This document shows positions 51,386 through 60,099 of a stretch of DNA of 64,000 nucleotides, one piece after another. The stretch lies in contig NZ_JBHTKA010000001.1 in NCBI RefSeq assembly GCF_042676245.1, forward strand, positions 1,488,001 through 1,552,000, read 5' to 3'. A program made the translations under genes and the position numbers. The notes under the pieces were generated by a model, which saw nothing but the letters and a program-made list of their open reading frames with translations, was not told the origin of the DNA and did no database searches. Position 1 is the first letter of the stretch. Each line of letters begins with the position of its first letter. This stretch comes from Ohtaekwangia kribbensis. Lineage in GTDB: Bacteria > Bacteroidota > Bacteroidia > Cytophagales > Cyclobacteriaceae.

Positions 51386-51546
51386 TATTTACTACTGATT
51401 AAAAGTAATCCGAATGCAATCACCACCAGCCAGAATTTATATACTGAAATTACTGCGATCGATACCCAGCCTAATTGCATCAGCACGGCCAGGAGGACAA
51501 GTATAACAGCGATGGCTTTAAGGATAGATCTGGTTTTGTTACTCAT
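51385..51546 (-). CDS. Small two-helix membrane protein (53 aa)
   Basis: A 53-codon frame (MSNKTRSILKAIAVILVLLAVLMQ... ending LLLISSK) encodes two hydrophobic helices joined by a short turn. It is coupled to the LAS peptidase gene through a TAATG junction, one base of overlap, which is strong evidence that it is translated. It may be an accessory subunit of that peptidase. There is no family recognition. Confidence 0.65.
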   Translation of the reverse strand: MSNKTRSILKAIAVILVLLAVLMQLGWVSIAVISVYKFWLVVIAFGLLLISSK

Positions 51547-51550
51547 GTGT

Positions 51551-51582
51551 TCGTTAATCGTTACAAGTTATTGGTTAATCAT
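51551..51582. repeat. Family C repeat unit
   Basis: TCGTTAATCGTTAC and TTGGTTAATCAT repeat the CGTTAAT unit upstream of the small membrane protein gene, directly beside a family A repeat. Confidence 0.45.
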
Positions 51583-51592
51583 GGCATCCATT

Positions 51593-51684
51593 TACACGCA
51601 GAACATACAGAAGATATTGAGTTACACAGAGAAAAAAAACTTTGTGCGTGCCCCTTTGTGTCTCCTTCGTGATTTCTTTGTGCC
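51593..51684. repeat. Palindromic CACAAAG-type intergenic repeat (family A)
   Basis: The left arm has ACACGCAGAACATACAGAAG and TTACACAGAG. The right arm in reverse complement has GGCACAAAGAAATCACGAAGG, GACACAAAGG and CACGCACAAAG. It has the same architecture and consensus as the copy at 2760-2835. Confidence 0.7.
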
Positions 51685-51742
51685 ATTGGATTCCTGCAAA
51701 GCTAAAAATATAGTTTCAGATTTATTGGGGTATACCAAACTA

Positions 51743-52648
51743 TCAATACCATTCCTCTATTCCTTTGGCGGGTTTCCAGTCGGAATCGGGTTCAAAGTAA
51801 TTCCACAGTAAGTTGGAGACTTTCCTGATCAACACCCACCCCTCATTGTCGAACGTCCAGCGCTGATCATTTTGATTCTTGGTAATGATGCAGAATACAT
51901 AATCACCATGCGGTGCATTAACCAGTACAACTTCCGACCGTGACTGATTAACAGCACCTTGCTTCGATGCTGCCTGAATATAGGGCGGTATCTGCGAGAG
52001 CGCTTCAGTGTCCCAATAGATACGCACCATGTTCCGGTATATACGTTCGCTTACCCGCGGATTAATTACTTTCCCCTGCCGGATGCGTACCACCAGTTCC
52101 GCCATTTCCCGCGGTGTGGTTTGTCCCCAGCCATATTTAGCTTTGTTCGCTTCACGTCCCGGTGTTCTCGAATTTACTCTTGTATTGGCAAAGCCATTGC
52201 GTTGCAACCAGCTATTAATCGTAGTGCCTGTACCTGCCATTAACTGACACCACAAGCTTGCCGTGTTGTCGCTTGTGGTGATCATCAACATCAGCACAGC
52301 TTTCAACGCTATCTTCTCTCCATCCTTAAAAGAACCCAAAAGATCTTCACCCTCATATAGCAGTGAATCTTTATAGACCAGTGTGGAGTCATAACCGATC
52401 TCGTTCTTCTCGATCTTGTCAAACATACCAATAGTGATCGGTACCTTGATCATGGACGCTGTAGGAAACAATGTATCCGCCTGGAGCGCAGCAACTTTAT
52501 CGGTTTTGAGATGCCGCACATAAATACCCACATCACCTTTAAAATCTTTTACAAGAGCCTGCAGTTTCTGTTCGAGTATCTTGTCAGTCTTCTGAGCCTT
52601 GCATACCAGGCACAGGCACGACAGCAGCATGATGAGAGGTAAACGCAT
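51743..52648 (-). CDS. Class A beta-lactamase-like serine hydrolase
   Basis: This 301-residue exported protein (signal LIMLLSCLCLVCKAQ) has the three penicillin-recognising motifs in order: SMIK (Ser65-Lys68), SDN (126-128) and KQG in place of KTG near residue 233. A QTTPREMAELV stretch matches the segment after the omega loop. The KTG-to-KQG change and the uncertain Glu166 equivalent (in TPGREANKAKYG) make true beta-lactam hydrolysis doubtful; many such Bacteroidota proteins are uncharacterised. It lies alone, convergent with nothing and divergent from sua5. Confidence 0.85.
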   Translation of the reverse strand: MRLPLIMLLSCLCLVCKAQKTDKILEQKLQALVKDFKGDVGIYVRHLKTDKVAALQADTLFPTASMIKVPITIGMFDKIEKNEIGYDSTLVYKDSLLYEGEDLLGSFKDGEKIALKAVLMLMITTSDNTASLWCQLMAGTGTTINSWLQRNGFANTRVNSRTPGREANKAKYGWGQTTPREMAELVVRIRQGKVINPRVSERIYRNMVRIYWDTEALSQIPPYIQAASKQGAVNQSRSEVVLVNAPHGDYVFCIITKNQNDQRWTFDNEGWVLIRKVSNLLWNYFEPDSDWKPAKGIEEWY

Positions 52649-52706
52649 GTTGTAAAATTTAGCAAATACAACTTACCTGCTTTACCGCAGGGTAGCAAAT
52701 AAATTT

Positions 52707-52714
52707 TAGCTTTG
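52707..52714 (+). promoter_or_regulatory. -7 box directly before sua5
   Basis: TAGCTTTG matches TAnnTTTG and ends six bases before the ATG at 52721, so the message would be leaderless or nearly so. Confidence 0.55.
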
Positions 52715-52720
52715 CGGTCG

Positions 52721-53668
52721 ATGGCAGCGATCGGAACCGATATTCAATATGCGAAAGCTCTGCTCGAGCAAGGCGATGTGGTAGCAATACCTACCGAGAC
52801 GGTATATGGACTGGCGGGAAACGCGTTGAACGTTGCTGCCGTAGCGCGCATCTTTGATGTTAAGAACAGGCCGCAGTTTGATCCGCTCATTGTACACGTG
52901 CCTGACCTCAACACTGCTGAAAACTATATACAAAATATACCCGCTGCAGCACGACAACTCGCAGACTACTTCTGGCCGGGGCCACTCACGTTGTTACTTG
53001 AAAAGAAAGATATAATTCCAGACCTGGTCACATCAGGATTGAGCACCGTGGGCATTCGTTGTCCTGACCACCCATTGACGAGACAATTACTGAAAGAACT
53101 TCCATTTCCGTTAGCGGCTCCAAGTGCTAATCCATTCGGGTATGTTAGTCCTACAACACCACAGCATGTCAATGAGCAACTGGGTGACAAGCTACAGTAT
53201 ATATTGGATGGTGGTGCATGTCGTGTAGGCATTGAGTCTACCATCATCGGTTTTGAAAATGATATACCCACGGTATACCGCATGGGTGGATTGAGTCTTG
53301 AACAGATTGAACACATCACGGGACCGGTACAGGTGCAGGCACACTCCTCTTCAAATCCAAAAGCTCCGGGACAATTGAAGAGTCATTATGCGCCCGGAAA
53401 AAAAGTTATCATTGGCGTTATTGAAGAACTTCTTCAGCAATACCCGGCTCACACATCAGGGTTGCTTACGTTTCATAACGATTTCAACTCACCGTTTCAA
53501 TATATCTTGTCTCCTTCCGGCAACCTGGACGAAGCAGCACAAAACCTGTTCACTGCGTTGCGTGCCTTCGATAAGATGCCCATCGATTATATACTGGCTG
53601 AACTTGTGCCGGAGACCGGATTGGGAAGGGCCATCAACGATCGGTTAAGACGGGCAGCCGCGGAATAA
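52721..53668 (+). CDS. sua5: L-threonylcarbamoyladenylate synthase
   Basis: The ATG at 52721 is used; a TTG three codons earlier would overlap the -7 box. The 315-residue length shows the Sua5 type, with an N-terminal YrdC domain (GDVVAIPTETVYGLAGNAL, KNRPQFDPLIVHV, FWPGPLTLLL, RCPDHPLTRQLL, APSANPFGYVSPTT) and a C-terminal Sua5 domain after the SHYAPGK hinge. It makes threonylcarbamoyl-AMP from threonine, bicarbonate and ATP for the t6A37 modification of tRNAs that read ANN codons. It is an essential housekeeping gene in most bacteria, here in its own transcription unit. Confidence 0.95.
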   Translation: MAAIGTDIQYAKALLEQGDVVAIPTETVYGLAGNALNVAAVARIFDVKNRPQFDPLIVHVPDLNTAENYIQNIPAAARQLADYFWPGPLTLLLEKKDIIPDLVTSGLSTVGIRCPDHPLTRQLLKELPFPLAAPSANPFGYVSPTTPQHVNEQLGDKLQYILDGGACRVGIESTIIGFENDIPTVYRMGGLSLEQIEHITGPVQVQAHSSSNPKAPGQLKSHYAPGKKVIIGVIEELLQQYPAHTSGLLTFHNDFNSPFQYILSPSGNLDEAAQNLFTALRAFDKMPIDYILAELVPETGLGRAINDRLRRAAAE

Positions 53669-53797
53669 CGTGCTATCAAAAATTAATCGTTACTAATTCA
53701 AGTATAGCATTGCATCCCCTTGAAAAAGGTTGCAGGCGTTTTTGCTTGCTGCTTACTTTTTTAGTTTTTTTATAGTAAACCATGAACGCATAACAGT

Positions 53798-54898
53798 ATG
53801 GAGAAACCAAAAAAAATACTCATCCTCACCGGCGGTGGTGATTGTCCGGGATTAAATGCTGTGATCAGAGGAGTTGCCAAGCGGGCACGCAAGGAAAAAG
53901 ACTGGGAAGTATATGGCAGTATAGAAGCCTTTAATGGTGTACTCAATGAGCCGCAGGAGATTATTCGCATCACCAGTAAATTTACAGCCGGTATACATGT
54001 GCGTGGTGGTACAGTTCTGAAAACAACCAACAAGTCTAACCCTATAAAATTCCCGGTACCTCAAAAGGATGGCACGGTTAAATTTATAGATCGCTCCAAC
54101 GAGCTCGTAAAAAAACTGAAGGCATTAAAATTCGATGCCGTGATAAATATAGGGGGCGATGGCTCTCAGAAAATATCCAAAGTATTATTCGATAAAGGTA
54201 TACCGGTGATTGGTGTGCCGAAGACAATCGACAATGATCTTTCTGCAACTGATGTTACTTTCGGTTTTCAAACCGCGGTGCAGATTGGTACCGATAGCTT
54301 TGATAAACTTGTAACAACAGCCGAGAGTCATCACCGTACCATGATCATGGAAGTGATGGGACGCGATGCCGGATGGATCGCCCTGCATACAGCTATAGCA
54401 GGCGGTGCCGAGATCTGTTTGATACCGGAAATACCGTATGATATAAACAAGATTGTAAAGCGTATAAACCTGCGCTATAAAAAAGGCAGAGGCTTTGTAA
54501 ATATAGTGGTGGCGGAAGGAGCCAGACCACAGGAAGGAACCATTACTTCGACTGCCGGAGAGAAAGGCTCTGAACACGTGCGACTCGGTGGTGTAGCCTA
54601 TCAACTTTCAAAACAACTCAAAGATGCCGGATGTAAAGCCGAGATACGTGAGACCGTATTAGGACACGTACAACGCGGTGGAACACCGGTTGCTTATGAT
54701 CGGGTACTCGCCACGCTGTTTGGTGTGAAAGCTTTTGAACTTGCATTGGCGGGTGACTTTGGCAAAATGGTAGCGCTCAAGAACAACGAGTTCATTGGTG
54801 TATCGCTGGAAGAAGCCACCAAAGATTACCACGGTGTAAGTAAAGATTCGTATCTGGTGCAGGCTGCGCGCGGACTCGGTATAAGCTTTGGCGACTGA
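53798..54898 (+). CDS. pfkA: 6-phosphofructokinase
   Basis: This 366-residue enzyme has the PFK motifs GGGDCPGLNAVIRG (nucleotide/PPi loop), GGDGSQ and PKTIDND with the catalytic Asp, plus MGRDAGWIA and GHVQRGGTP. The residue after GGD is Gly (ATP-type, PPi enzymes have Asp), whereas the PKTIDND Lys is the PPi-type residue. This Gly/Lys combination is known from group III ATP-dependent PFKs, so ATP is the predicted donor. It catalyses fructose-6-phosphate phosphorylation and lies 186 bases upstream of pgk on the same strand. Confidence 0.94.
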   Translation: MEKPKKILILTGGGDCPGLNAVIRGVAKRARKEKDWEVYGSIEAFNGVLNEPQEIIRITSKFTAGIHVRGGTVLKTTNKSNPIKFPVPQKDGTVKFIDRSNELVKKLKALKFDAVINIGGDGSQKISKVLFDKGIPVIGVPKTIDNDLSATDVTFGFQTAVQIGTDSFDKLVTTAESHHRTMIMEVMGRDAGWIALHTAIAGGAEICLIPEIPYDINKIVKRINLRYKKGRGFVNIVVAEGARPQEGTITSTAGEKGSEHVRLGGVAYQLSKQLKDAGCKAEIRETVLGHVQRGGTPVAYDRVLATLFGVKAFELALAGDFGKMVALKNNEFIGVSLEEATKDYHGVSKDSYLVQAARGLGISFGD

Positions 54899-54912
54899 GA
54901 TTCGTGGTAAAA

Positions 54913-54957
54913 ATGGCGCTCTGGCGTTGAAACAACTTCAACAAAATGCCATCCAGC
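54913..54957. other. Nested inverted repeats between pfkA and pgk
   Basis: GTTGAA-ACAAC-TTCAAC forms a perfect inner stem and ATGGC/GCCAT can pair outside it. No T run follows directly. It begins 15 bases after the pfkA stop. Confidence 0.5.
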
Positions 54958-55023
54958 AATCGTTTGTTTTGAAAAAAATCAAAATCGCCAAATAGAATCC
55001 GGCTTTTTTACGGAACGACATGA

Positions 55024-55051
55024 TTGTAAAAACTCAAAAATCTTAGCTTTG
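55024..55051 (+). promoter_or_regulatory. Promoter of pgk
   Basis: TTG at 55024-55026 and TAGCTTTG at 55044-55051 form a -33/-7 pair with 17 bases between. The ATG follows 33 bases after the box. Confidence 0.6.
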
Positions 55052-55084
55052 CTGTCCGTAAAATTTTAAAACTACATCCGAACC

Positions 55085-56269
55085 ATGAAGACAATCAACG
55101 ACATCAACTTTAACGGCAAGCGCGCACTCATCCGCGTTGACTTTAATGTTCCGCTCGATAAGAGCTTTAACGTTACTGACGACAACCGTATCAGTGCTAC
55201 CATTCCTACCCTGAACAAAATTCTGAAAGACGGAGGAAGCTGTATATTGATGTCTCACCTCGGCCGTCCGAAAGAAGGTCCTGAAGATAAATATTCATTG
55301 AAGCACACCATCAAGAAAACGGAAGAGTTGTTGGGTCGTCCGGTAAAATTCGGTGGCGATTGTATTGGTGAAGAAGCTTACAAACTCTCCGCTGCATTAA
55401 AGCCAGGCGAAGTTCTTTTACTAGAGAACCTTCGCTTCTACAAAGAAGAAGAGAAAGGTGATGTTGCCTTTGCAGAAAAACTTTCGAAGCATGGTGATAT
55501 CTATGTAAACGATGCATTCGGAACGGCACACCGTGCCCATGCTTCTACAACTATAGTAGCACAGTTCTTCAAAGATAAATGTGCAGGCTTTGTAATGGCG
55601 GCAGAACTTGACAACGCGAAGAAAGTAATGGGTAACGCTGAGAAACCTTTTACTGCGATTATGGGTGGCGCTAAAATCTCTGACAAGATATTGATCATCG
55701 AGAACCTGCTTGATAAAGTAAACAACCTGATCATCGGTGGTGGTATGGCCTATACCTTCTTCAAAGCCATGGGCGGTAACATTGGTAACTCACTCGTAGA
55801 AGCCGATAAACTTGATCTCGCAAAAGAACTTATCCAGAAAGCAAAAGCGAAAGGTGTAGATTTACTCTTACCGATTGACTCTGTTGTAGCGGATAAATTC
55901 GCTGCTGATGCAAACACAGATATAGCGAACAACAACGCGATTAAAGATGGATGGATGGGACTTGACATCGGTCCGCAAGCAACGCAGGTATTTGCAAAAG
56001 CAATCGAAAACTCCAAGACTATATTATGGAATGGTCCGATGGGCGTGTTTGAAATGGAGAAATTTGCAGCCGGTACAAAAGCAGTTGCTGAAGCTGTAGT
56101 AAAAGCAACGAAGAAAGGTGGCTTCTCGCTGATCGGTGGTGGTGACTCTGCTGCGGCTGTAAACCAGTTTGGTTTTAACGATGACGTAAGCTATGTATCT
56201 ACCGGTGGTGGTGCATTGCTGGAATATTTCGAAGGTAAAGTATTACCAGGTGTAAAAGCACTTGATTAA
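55085..56269 (+). CDS. pgk: Phosphoglycerate kinase
   Basis: This 394-residue glycolytic enzyme moves phosphate from 1,3-bisphosphoglycerate to ADP. The N-domain opens with RALIRVDFNVPLD and includes LMSHLGRPK, LLLENLRFYKEEEKGD and the VNDAFGTAHRAHAS substrate site. The C-domain has IMGGAKISDKI, FKAMGGN, WNGPMGVFEMEKFAAGT and the ATP-site GGGDSAAA. Codon use is highly optimised. It has its own promoter and a strong terminator. Confidence 0.98.
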   Translation: MKTINDINFNGKRALIRVDFNVPLDKSFNVTDDNRISATIPTLNKILKDGGSCILMSHLGRPKEGPEDKYSLKHTIKKTEELLGRPVKFGGDCIGEEAYKLSAALKPGEVLLLENLRFYKEEEKGDVAFAEKLSKHGDIYVNDAFGTAHRAHASTTIVAQFFKDKCAGFVMAAELDNAKKVMGNAEKPFTAIMGGAKISDKILIIENLLDKVNNLIIGGGMAYTFFKAMGGNIGNSLVEADKLDLAKELIQKAKAKGVDLLLPIDSVVADKFAADANTDIANNNAIKDGWMGLDIGPQATQVFAKAIENSKTILWNGPMGVFEMEKFAAGTKAVAEAVVKATKKGGFSLIGGGDSAAAVNQFGFNDDVSYVSTGGGALLEYFEGKVLPGVKALD

Positions 56270-56288
56270 TTACTGTTATATTCTTTGC

Positions 56289-56320
56289 AAAGCCTGTGGA
56301 ATAATTCCACAGGCTTTTTT
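56289..56320 (+). terminator. Intrinsic terminator after pgk
   Basis: AAAGCCTGTGGAA and TTCCACAGGCTTT form a perfect 13-bp stem with a three-base loop, followed by a long T run. Confidence 0.95.
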
Positions 56321-56506
56321 TATTCAACTATACATTACTATTATTCTCCTACACAATACGTTGTCCTAAAACCTTTCGGGTATATTTCCGTATGGATACC
56401 TGAACTACCTATAAACGTTTATACCCTTGCATCTATATAGTTATTGCAGCATTCCGCTCCTGTTCTATTGATTATTTACACTAGCTTTATAGCCAATTTA
56501 TAAATC

Positions 56507-59020
56507 ATGAAATATTCCCTAGTGTGCTTGTATGCACTCATTGTAACGTTGTCACTATCTGTAGCGCCCCGGGCCGGGGCACAAACCTTAACACCTCAGG
56601 AAATTAAAGGTTGCTACTATCATCGCTTTGAAGTCAACATCGATTCGCTTGTTGATGCAATTGAACTGAATGTATGCCTGAATGATCAAAACCAGTTTGT
56701 TGTGCACATCAATGCTGACAAGCTTTCCCGAAGTTATTGGGGGGCCTATACCATCGATAACGACACAATTTTATTTACGATAGATCCTTACTTCCAGGAA
56801 TTTCACCTGGGCACCCGGTATAATAAAAAAGTAAAACAGGGATCTATAAAAATTTCAGTTCATGATACGCCTATAGGCATGTATGGCCTTACGCTCGCTA
56901 CGTTTGCCCAAGACAGTCTGCATGAGCTTTACTATGTATCTGATTTTGAAAGCAAAGATTCAGTCTACTCAAAAATTGTAGCGGCATTACCCGGAGACAA
57001 GATTCAGTTTACAGATGACTATGGAAGTCGTAAAACTTACTCCTATAGCGTGCCTGAAAAGGCCAACGACATTTACGTTACGCGCAATGTCGGCAATTTC
57101 TTTACCGCGCATTTAAAAGCCTGGAGAACAAGTGATGGTATCGCCATTACCGAAGCCAACAACAAGAACAACGAACGCATCGATACGTTACAGTATATTT
57201 CATTTGACGCCAACATGTTTGTTGCGCGACCGCAGCATTACCCTATTCCCGAAGGGTATACTTACCTGTCGGTTTCTGAGATCATCGATCCCCCGGCAGA
57301 CAATTATAGCTACGATGACGCCTATTATACAGACACCACTGCATACGCAGACTACTACGAAACCAAAGACACCGTACACTATGTAAACGACTATAAAACG
57401 GCCCTGAAACAGGCTAAGGATTCATCGCGCTATCTCCTGCTATACTACGATGCCAAAGGCTGTATAGATTGCGGAAGACATGCCACGAGAGAAGTGTTGC
57501 AGGCTTGGAATGATCCGTATACCTATTACGATTTCCCTGCAACATTCAACGGCCAGTATATATTTTACATAGCGCCCGAAAAGGACAGTCTGCGTTTTAA
57601 AACATCGGGAGCAACCGAATTGCCGGCAGCCATCATTCTTACTCCGGATGAGAAGCCACTCTATATAGCACACGGCAAAACGTTAGATCTTACCCGTCCC
57701 GGATTTGGCGGCTACGATGCATCAACATTCTACGAAAAACTCAAACTTCATGAAACGTTTACGTATTTACCGGAGAAGATCAAAGCCAGCGGTTACGACA
57801 GCATCTACATTAACCAATATCTGCAGACGCTCCCGCTTTCCGGTCAATACCAGAACCAACTATACTATAACGATGGTGTGGTCGATGTAACCGCGCCAGC
57901 CCTTATACCCGACACTCTTGCTGGTGCCGCTGATATAATTGACAGTCTCACCACCATTGTTACTGATGACAATTATACGGACTACGGCTATGTATATCCA
58001 CCAGCCGTGGATGACAACTTCTACAGTACTTTCACCTTGCATGCCGACACTGCCTTTGCTCAGGCAATACTCGATTCACTCGTAAGCAAATACTATATCA
58101 ATGTCCCTGCAGACAGCGCGCGTGCTGCAAACATTGTAAGTATAGTATACCAGTTCGATGATTACTATTGTCCGTTTTACAGCAGTTCGTTCCTCACCAC
58201 AAATGACACGATCTTCAATCCGCGGATATCCTTTCAATACCTCATCAAGAATTATAACACACTTTCGCGCTATAGCTACCTGTCTGATGTACTGTATTCC
58301 GGTTACTACGTTTCACTATATGAGTTAATCAGCAAGCGGGTCAACCGGTTCATTACCTATATTGAAGCCTCCAATGGCGAAAAGCAAAAAGCTCTGGATT
58401 TTCAAAAAGAGCTAATCAAACATCTTCCGCAACTTCGTCATTTAGAGATGCCACTATACATCTCGAACCTGGTAGTCTGGTATGATACGCTGCAGCATAC
58501 GGATCTGCAGGATAAATTTGTAACGGATTATTTGCAGGAGATTGGCGGCAATGCATCTGCCGCGATCGCGAAGACCGATGCCATTATGCAGCAACTGACA
58601 CGTGAGAACACACCAGATGCCATGAATTATGACTATAGCAACAATTACTATTACTACCTGGGTGGCAATTACCGGTATAATGTCGATGACCAGGCCAGTG
58701 TACGGTATGGCTATTACAAGCATGCTGAAACACTGAACCATGTAGCATGGCATTACTATCAACACGTAACCGATAAAGACAAATTACAGCAGGCCGTAAC
58801 ATGGTCACAATCATCGCTGGCGTTGGATCCGGAGAATCCATACTTCCTGGATACGTATGCACACCTCCTCTATAAAACCGGTAAAACCAAAGAAGCAGTG
58901 AAGTATCAGAAGAAAGCTGTCTCAAAACTCAACAGCAAAAAGCTTCGGTTCGAGATCGATGATGCCCAGGCGGAAACGATTCGTGCCGACTATACCAAAA
59001 TGAAAAACAAAACGCTCTAG
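56507..59020 (+). CDS. Large secreted Tyr/Asp-rich protein with thioredoxin-like and TPR parts
   Basis: This 837-residue exported protein (signal ends VAPRAGAQ) has three visible parts. Residues about 30-290 are beta-rich with no recognised family. Residues about 295-420 look like a thioredoxin fold with CxxC (YKTALKQAKDSSRYLLLYYDAKGCIDCGRHA) and a cis-Pro-like TELPAAIIL. The C-terminal 80 residues contain TPR-like helices (VTWSQSSLALDPENPYFLDTYAHLLYKTGKTKEAVKYQKKA). Tyr is very frequent throughout, especially YDYSNNYYYYLGGNYRY. It might act in periplasmic thiol chemistry, but the rest of the protein is unlike known reductases. It is a single-gene unit. Confidence 0.8.
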   Translation: MKYSLVCLYALIVTLSLSVAPRAGAQTLTPQEIKGCYYHRFEVNIDSLVDAIELNVCLNDQNQFVVHINADKLSRSYWGAYTIDNDTILFTIDPYFQEFHLGTRYNKKVKQGSIKISVHDTPIGMYGLTLATFAQDSLHELYYVSDFESKDSVYSKIVAALPGDKIQFTDDYGSRKTYSYSVPEKANDIYVTRNVGNFFTAHLKAWRTSDGIAITEANNKNNERIDTLQYISFDANMFVARPQHYPIPEGYTYLSVSEIIDPPADNYSYDDAYYTDTTAYADYYETKDTVHYVNDYKTALKQAKDSSRYLLLYYDAKGCIDCGRHATREVLQAWNDPYTYYDFPATFNGQYIFYIAPEKDSLRFKTSGATELPAAIILTPDEKPLYIAHGKTLDLTRPGFGGYDASTFYEKLKLHETFTYLPEKIKASGYDSIYINQYLQTLPLSGQYQNQLYYNDGVVDVTAPALIPDTLAGAADIIDSLTTIVTDDNYTDYGYVYPPAVDDNFYSTFTLHADTAFAQAILDSLVSKYYINVPADSARAANIVSIVYQFDDYYCPFYSSSFLTTNDTIFNPRISFQYLIKNYNTLSRYSYLSDVLYSGYYVSLYELISKRVNRFITYIEASNGEKQKALDFQKELIKHLPQLRHLEMPLYISNLVVWYDTLQHTDLQDKFVTDYLQEIGGNASAAIAKTDAIMQQLTRENTPDAMNYDYSNNYYYYLGGNYRYNVDDQASVRYGYYKHAETLNHVAWHYYQHVTDKDKLQQAVTWSQSSLALDPENPYFLDTYAHLLYKTGKTKEAVKYQKKAVSKLNSKKLRFEIDDAQAETIRADYTKMKNKTL

Positions 59021-59087
59021 CAAAAAAAGCATAACGGGTAAACGATATAGTATATCCGTTATGCTTCTTCTTATCATCTATAGCACG

Positions 59088-59510
59088 TCAGTTTTCCCCT
59101 TCTTCTTTCTGTCCGAGTGAGAACCAGTTACCTGAATCATCTTTGAAAAGTGCTTCTATACCATAAAACTCTTTCTTAGGGGCCTTACTAAACTCTACAC
59201 CTTTGGCTTTAAGTTCCTCGTAGGTAGCATATATATCGTTGCATTTAAAAACACCGAAGCCAAAGGTACCTTTCTTCACCAGGTTCTTCATTTGCTCGGC
59301 ACTCTCTTCGGTGAACATCATACCCGACTTGATCGGCATTAATGTTATTTCAAGATCCGGCTGATCAGGCGGTGTAACCGTAAGCCAGCGCATGCCCGGC
59401 CCCATGGCTGCATCGGTGGCCACTTTAAATCCTAGTTTGTTCACATAAAAATCATAGGCACTGTCCTGATCTAGGACGTAGATGCTTACGTGCGACATTT
59501 TGTTGATCAT
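59088..59510 (-). CDS. VOC (glyoxalase/bleomycin-resistance) family protein
   Basis: The start at 59510 (MINKMSHVSIYV) gives 140 residues and fits the family; the frame extends 38 codons upstream over the end of the AraC gene. The two beta-alpha-beta-beta-beta halves are MSHVSIYVLDQDSAYDFYVNKLGFKVATDA and TFGFGVFKCNDIYATYEELKAKGVEFS, ending FKDDSGNWFSLGQ. VOC proteins bind a metal and act as lyases, isomerases or resistance proteins. Metal ligands (His in the first strand, Glu-type later) are only partly conserved. It is probably co-transcribed with the AraC-type regulator upstream. Confidence 0.87.
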   Translation of the reverse strand: MINKMSHVSIYVLDQDSAYDFYVNKLGFKVATDAAMGPGMRWLTVTPPDQPDLEITLMPIKSGMMFTEESAEQMKNLVKKGTFGFGVFKCNDIYATYEELKAKGVEFSKAPKKEFYGIEALFKDDSGNWFSLGQKEEGEN

Positions 59511-59583
59511 ACGCTTGTGTTGTCTTAAGTATAGCACAAAGGTGAACAGCAGCAACTTCTTTCGTTTATCGAAAATTGCTTTT

Positions 59584-60006
59584 TTAGTGCCAGCCATTTG
59601 CCTTCGCAAAACATCCGGGTACAAAGCCCAATGGTTTCTGAGTTACCAGTGCCTTTATCTTTTGATGATAGGCTGTAAAATCGGTGGGTGATATACCTGC
59701 CGTGCGCTTGAACAGACTGCTAAAGGAACTCAGACTTTCAAAGCCCACAGCAAAGCATGTATCCGATACGGGCATACCGTTACGCAAGAGCTGCATGGCT
59801 TTTTCTATGCGCACGTGAATTAAATACTGATGCGGTGTAAGTCCGTATATTCTCTTGAACAGCCGTATAAAGTGAAATTTCGAGAAGAGTGCTTCGTCTG
59901 CTATATTATCCAGATCGATCGCACCGTCATAATGATTATCAATGAAGAGCTTGGCATGAACGATGCGCCTGTATAAATACACTTTCGGATATTCGTCTGC
60001 AGCCAT
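59584..60006 (-). CDS. AraC-type stand-alone HTH regulator
   Basis: This 140-residue protein consists of the two helix-turn-helix units of the AraC domain only: IDLDNIADEALFSKFHFIRLFKRIYGLTPHQYL and VSDTCFAVGFESLSSFSSLFKRTAGISPTDF. The ligand-binding or sensing domain is absent, so regulation must come from its own expression or a partner. It is followed after 73 bases by the VOC gene on the same strand, a common pairing in which the regulator controls its neighbour. Confidence 0.9.
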   Translation of the reverse strand: MAADEYPKVYLYRRIVHAKLFIDNHYDGAIDLDNIADEALFSKFHFIRLFKRIYGLTPHQYLIHVRIEKAMQLLRNGMPVSDTCFAVGFESLSSFSSLFKRTAGISPTDFTAYHQKIKALVTQKPLGFVPGCFAKANGWH

Positions 60007-60034
60007 GGTATTGCCTCACTCGCGCTAAAAATAC

Positions 60035-60060
60035 AAAAGCCCCGGCAATTACCAAGGCTT
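60035..60060 (-). terminator. Weak terminator after the coiled-coil lipoprotein gene
   Basis: On the minus strand AAGCC and GGCTT can pair with partly mismatched inner bases (GG/CC), followed by TTTGTATTT. Confidence 0.4.
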
Positions 60061-60099
60061 CTGTATATATCGGAAACAGGATTGCTATTTAAAACACGT

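Noticed and set aside
51743..52648. Calling the serine hydrolase a true beta-lactamase resistance gene
   Set aside because: The KTG motif is KQG and the Glu166 equivalent is unclear, so resistance cannot be claimed from sequence.
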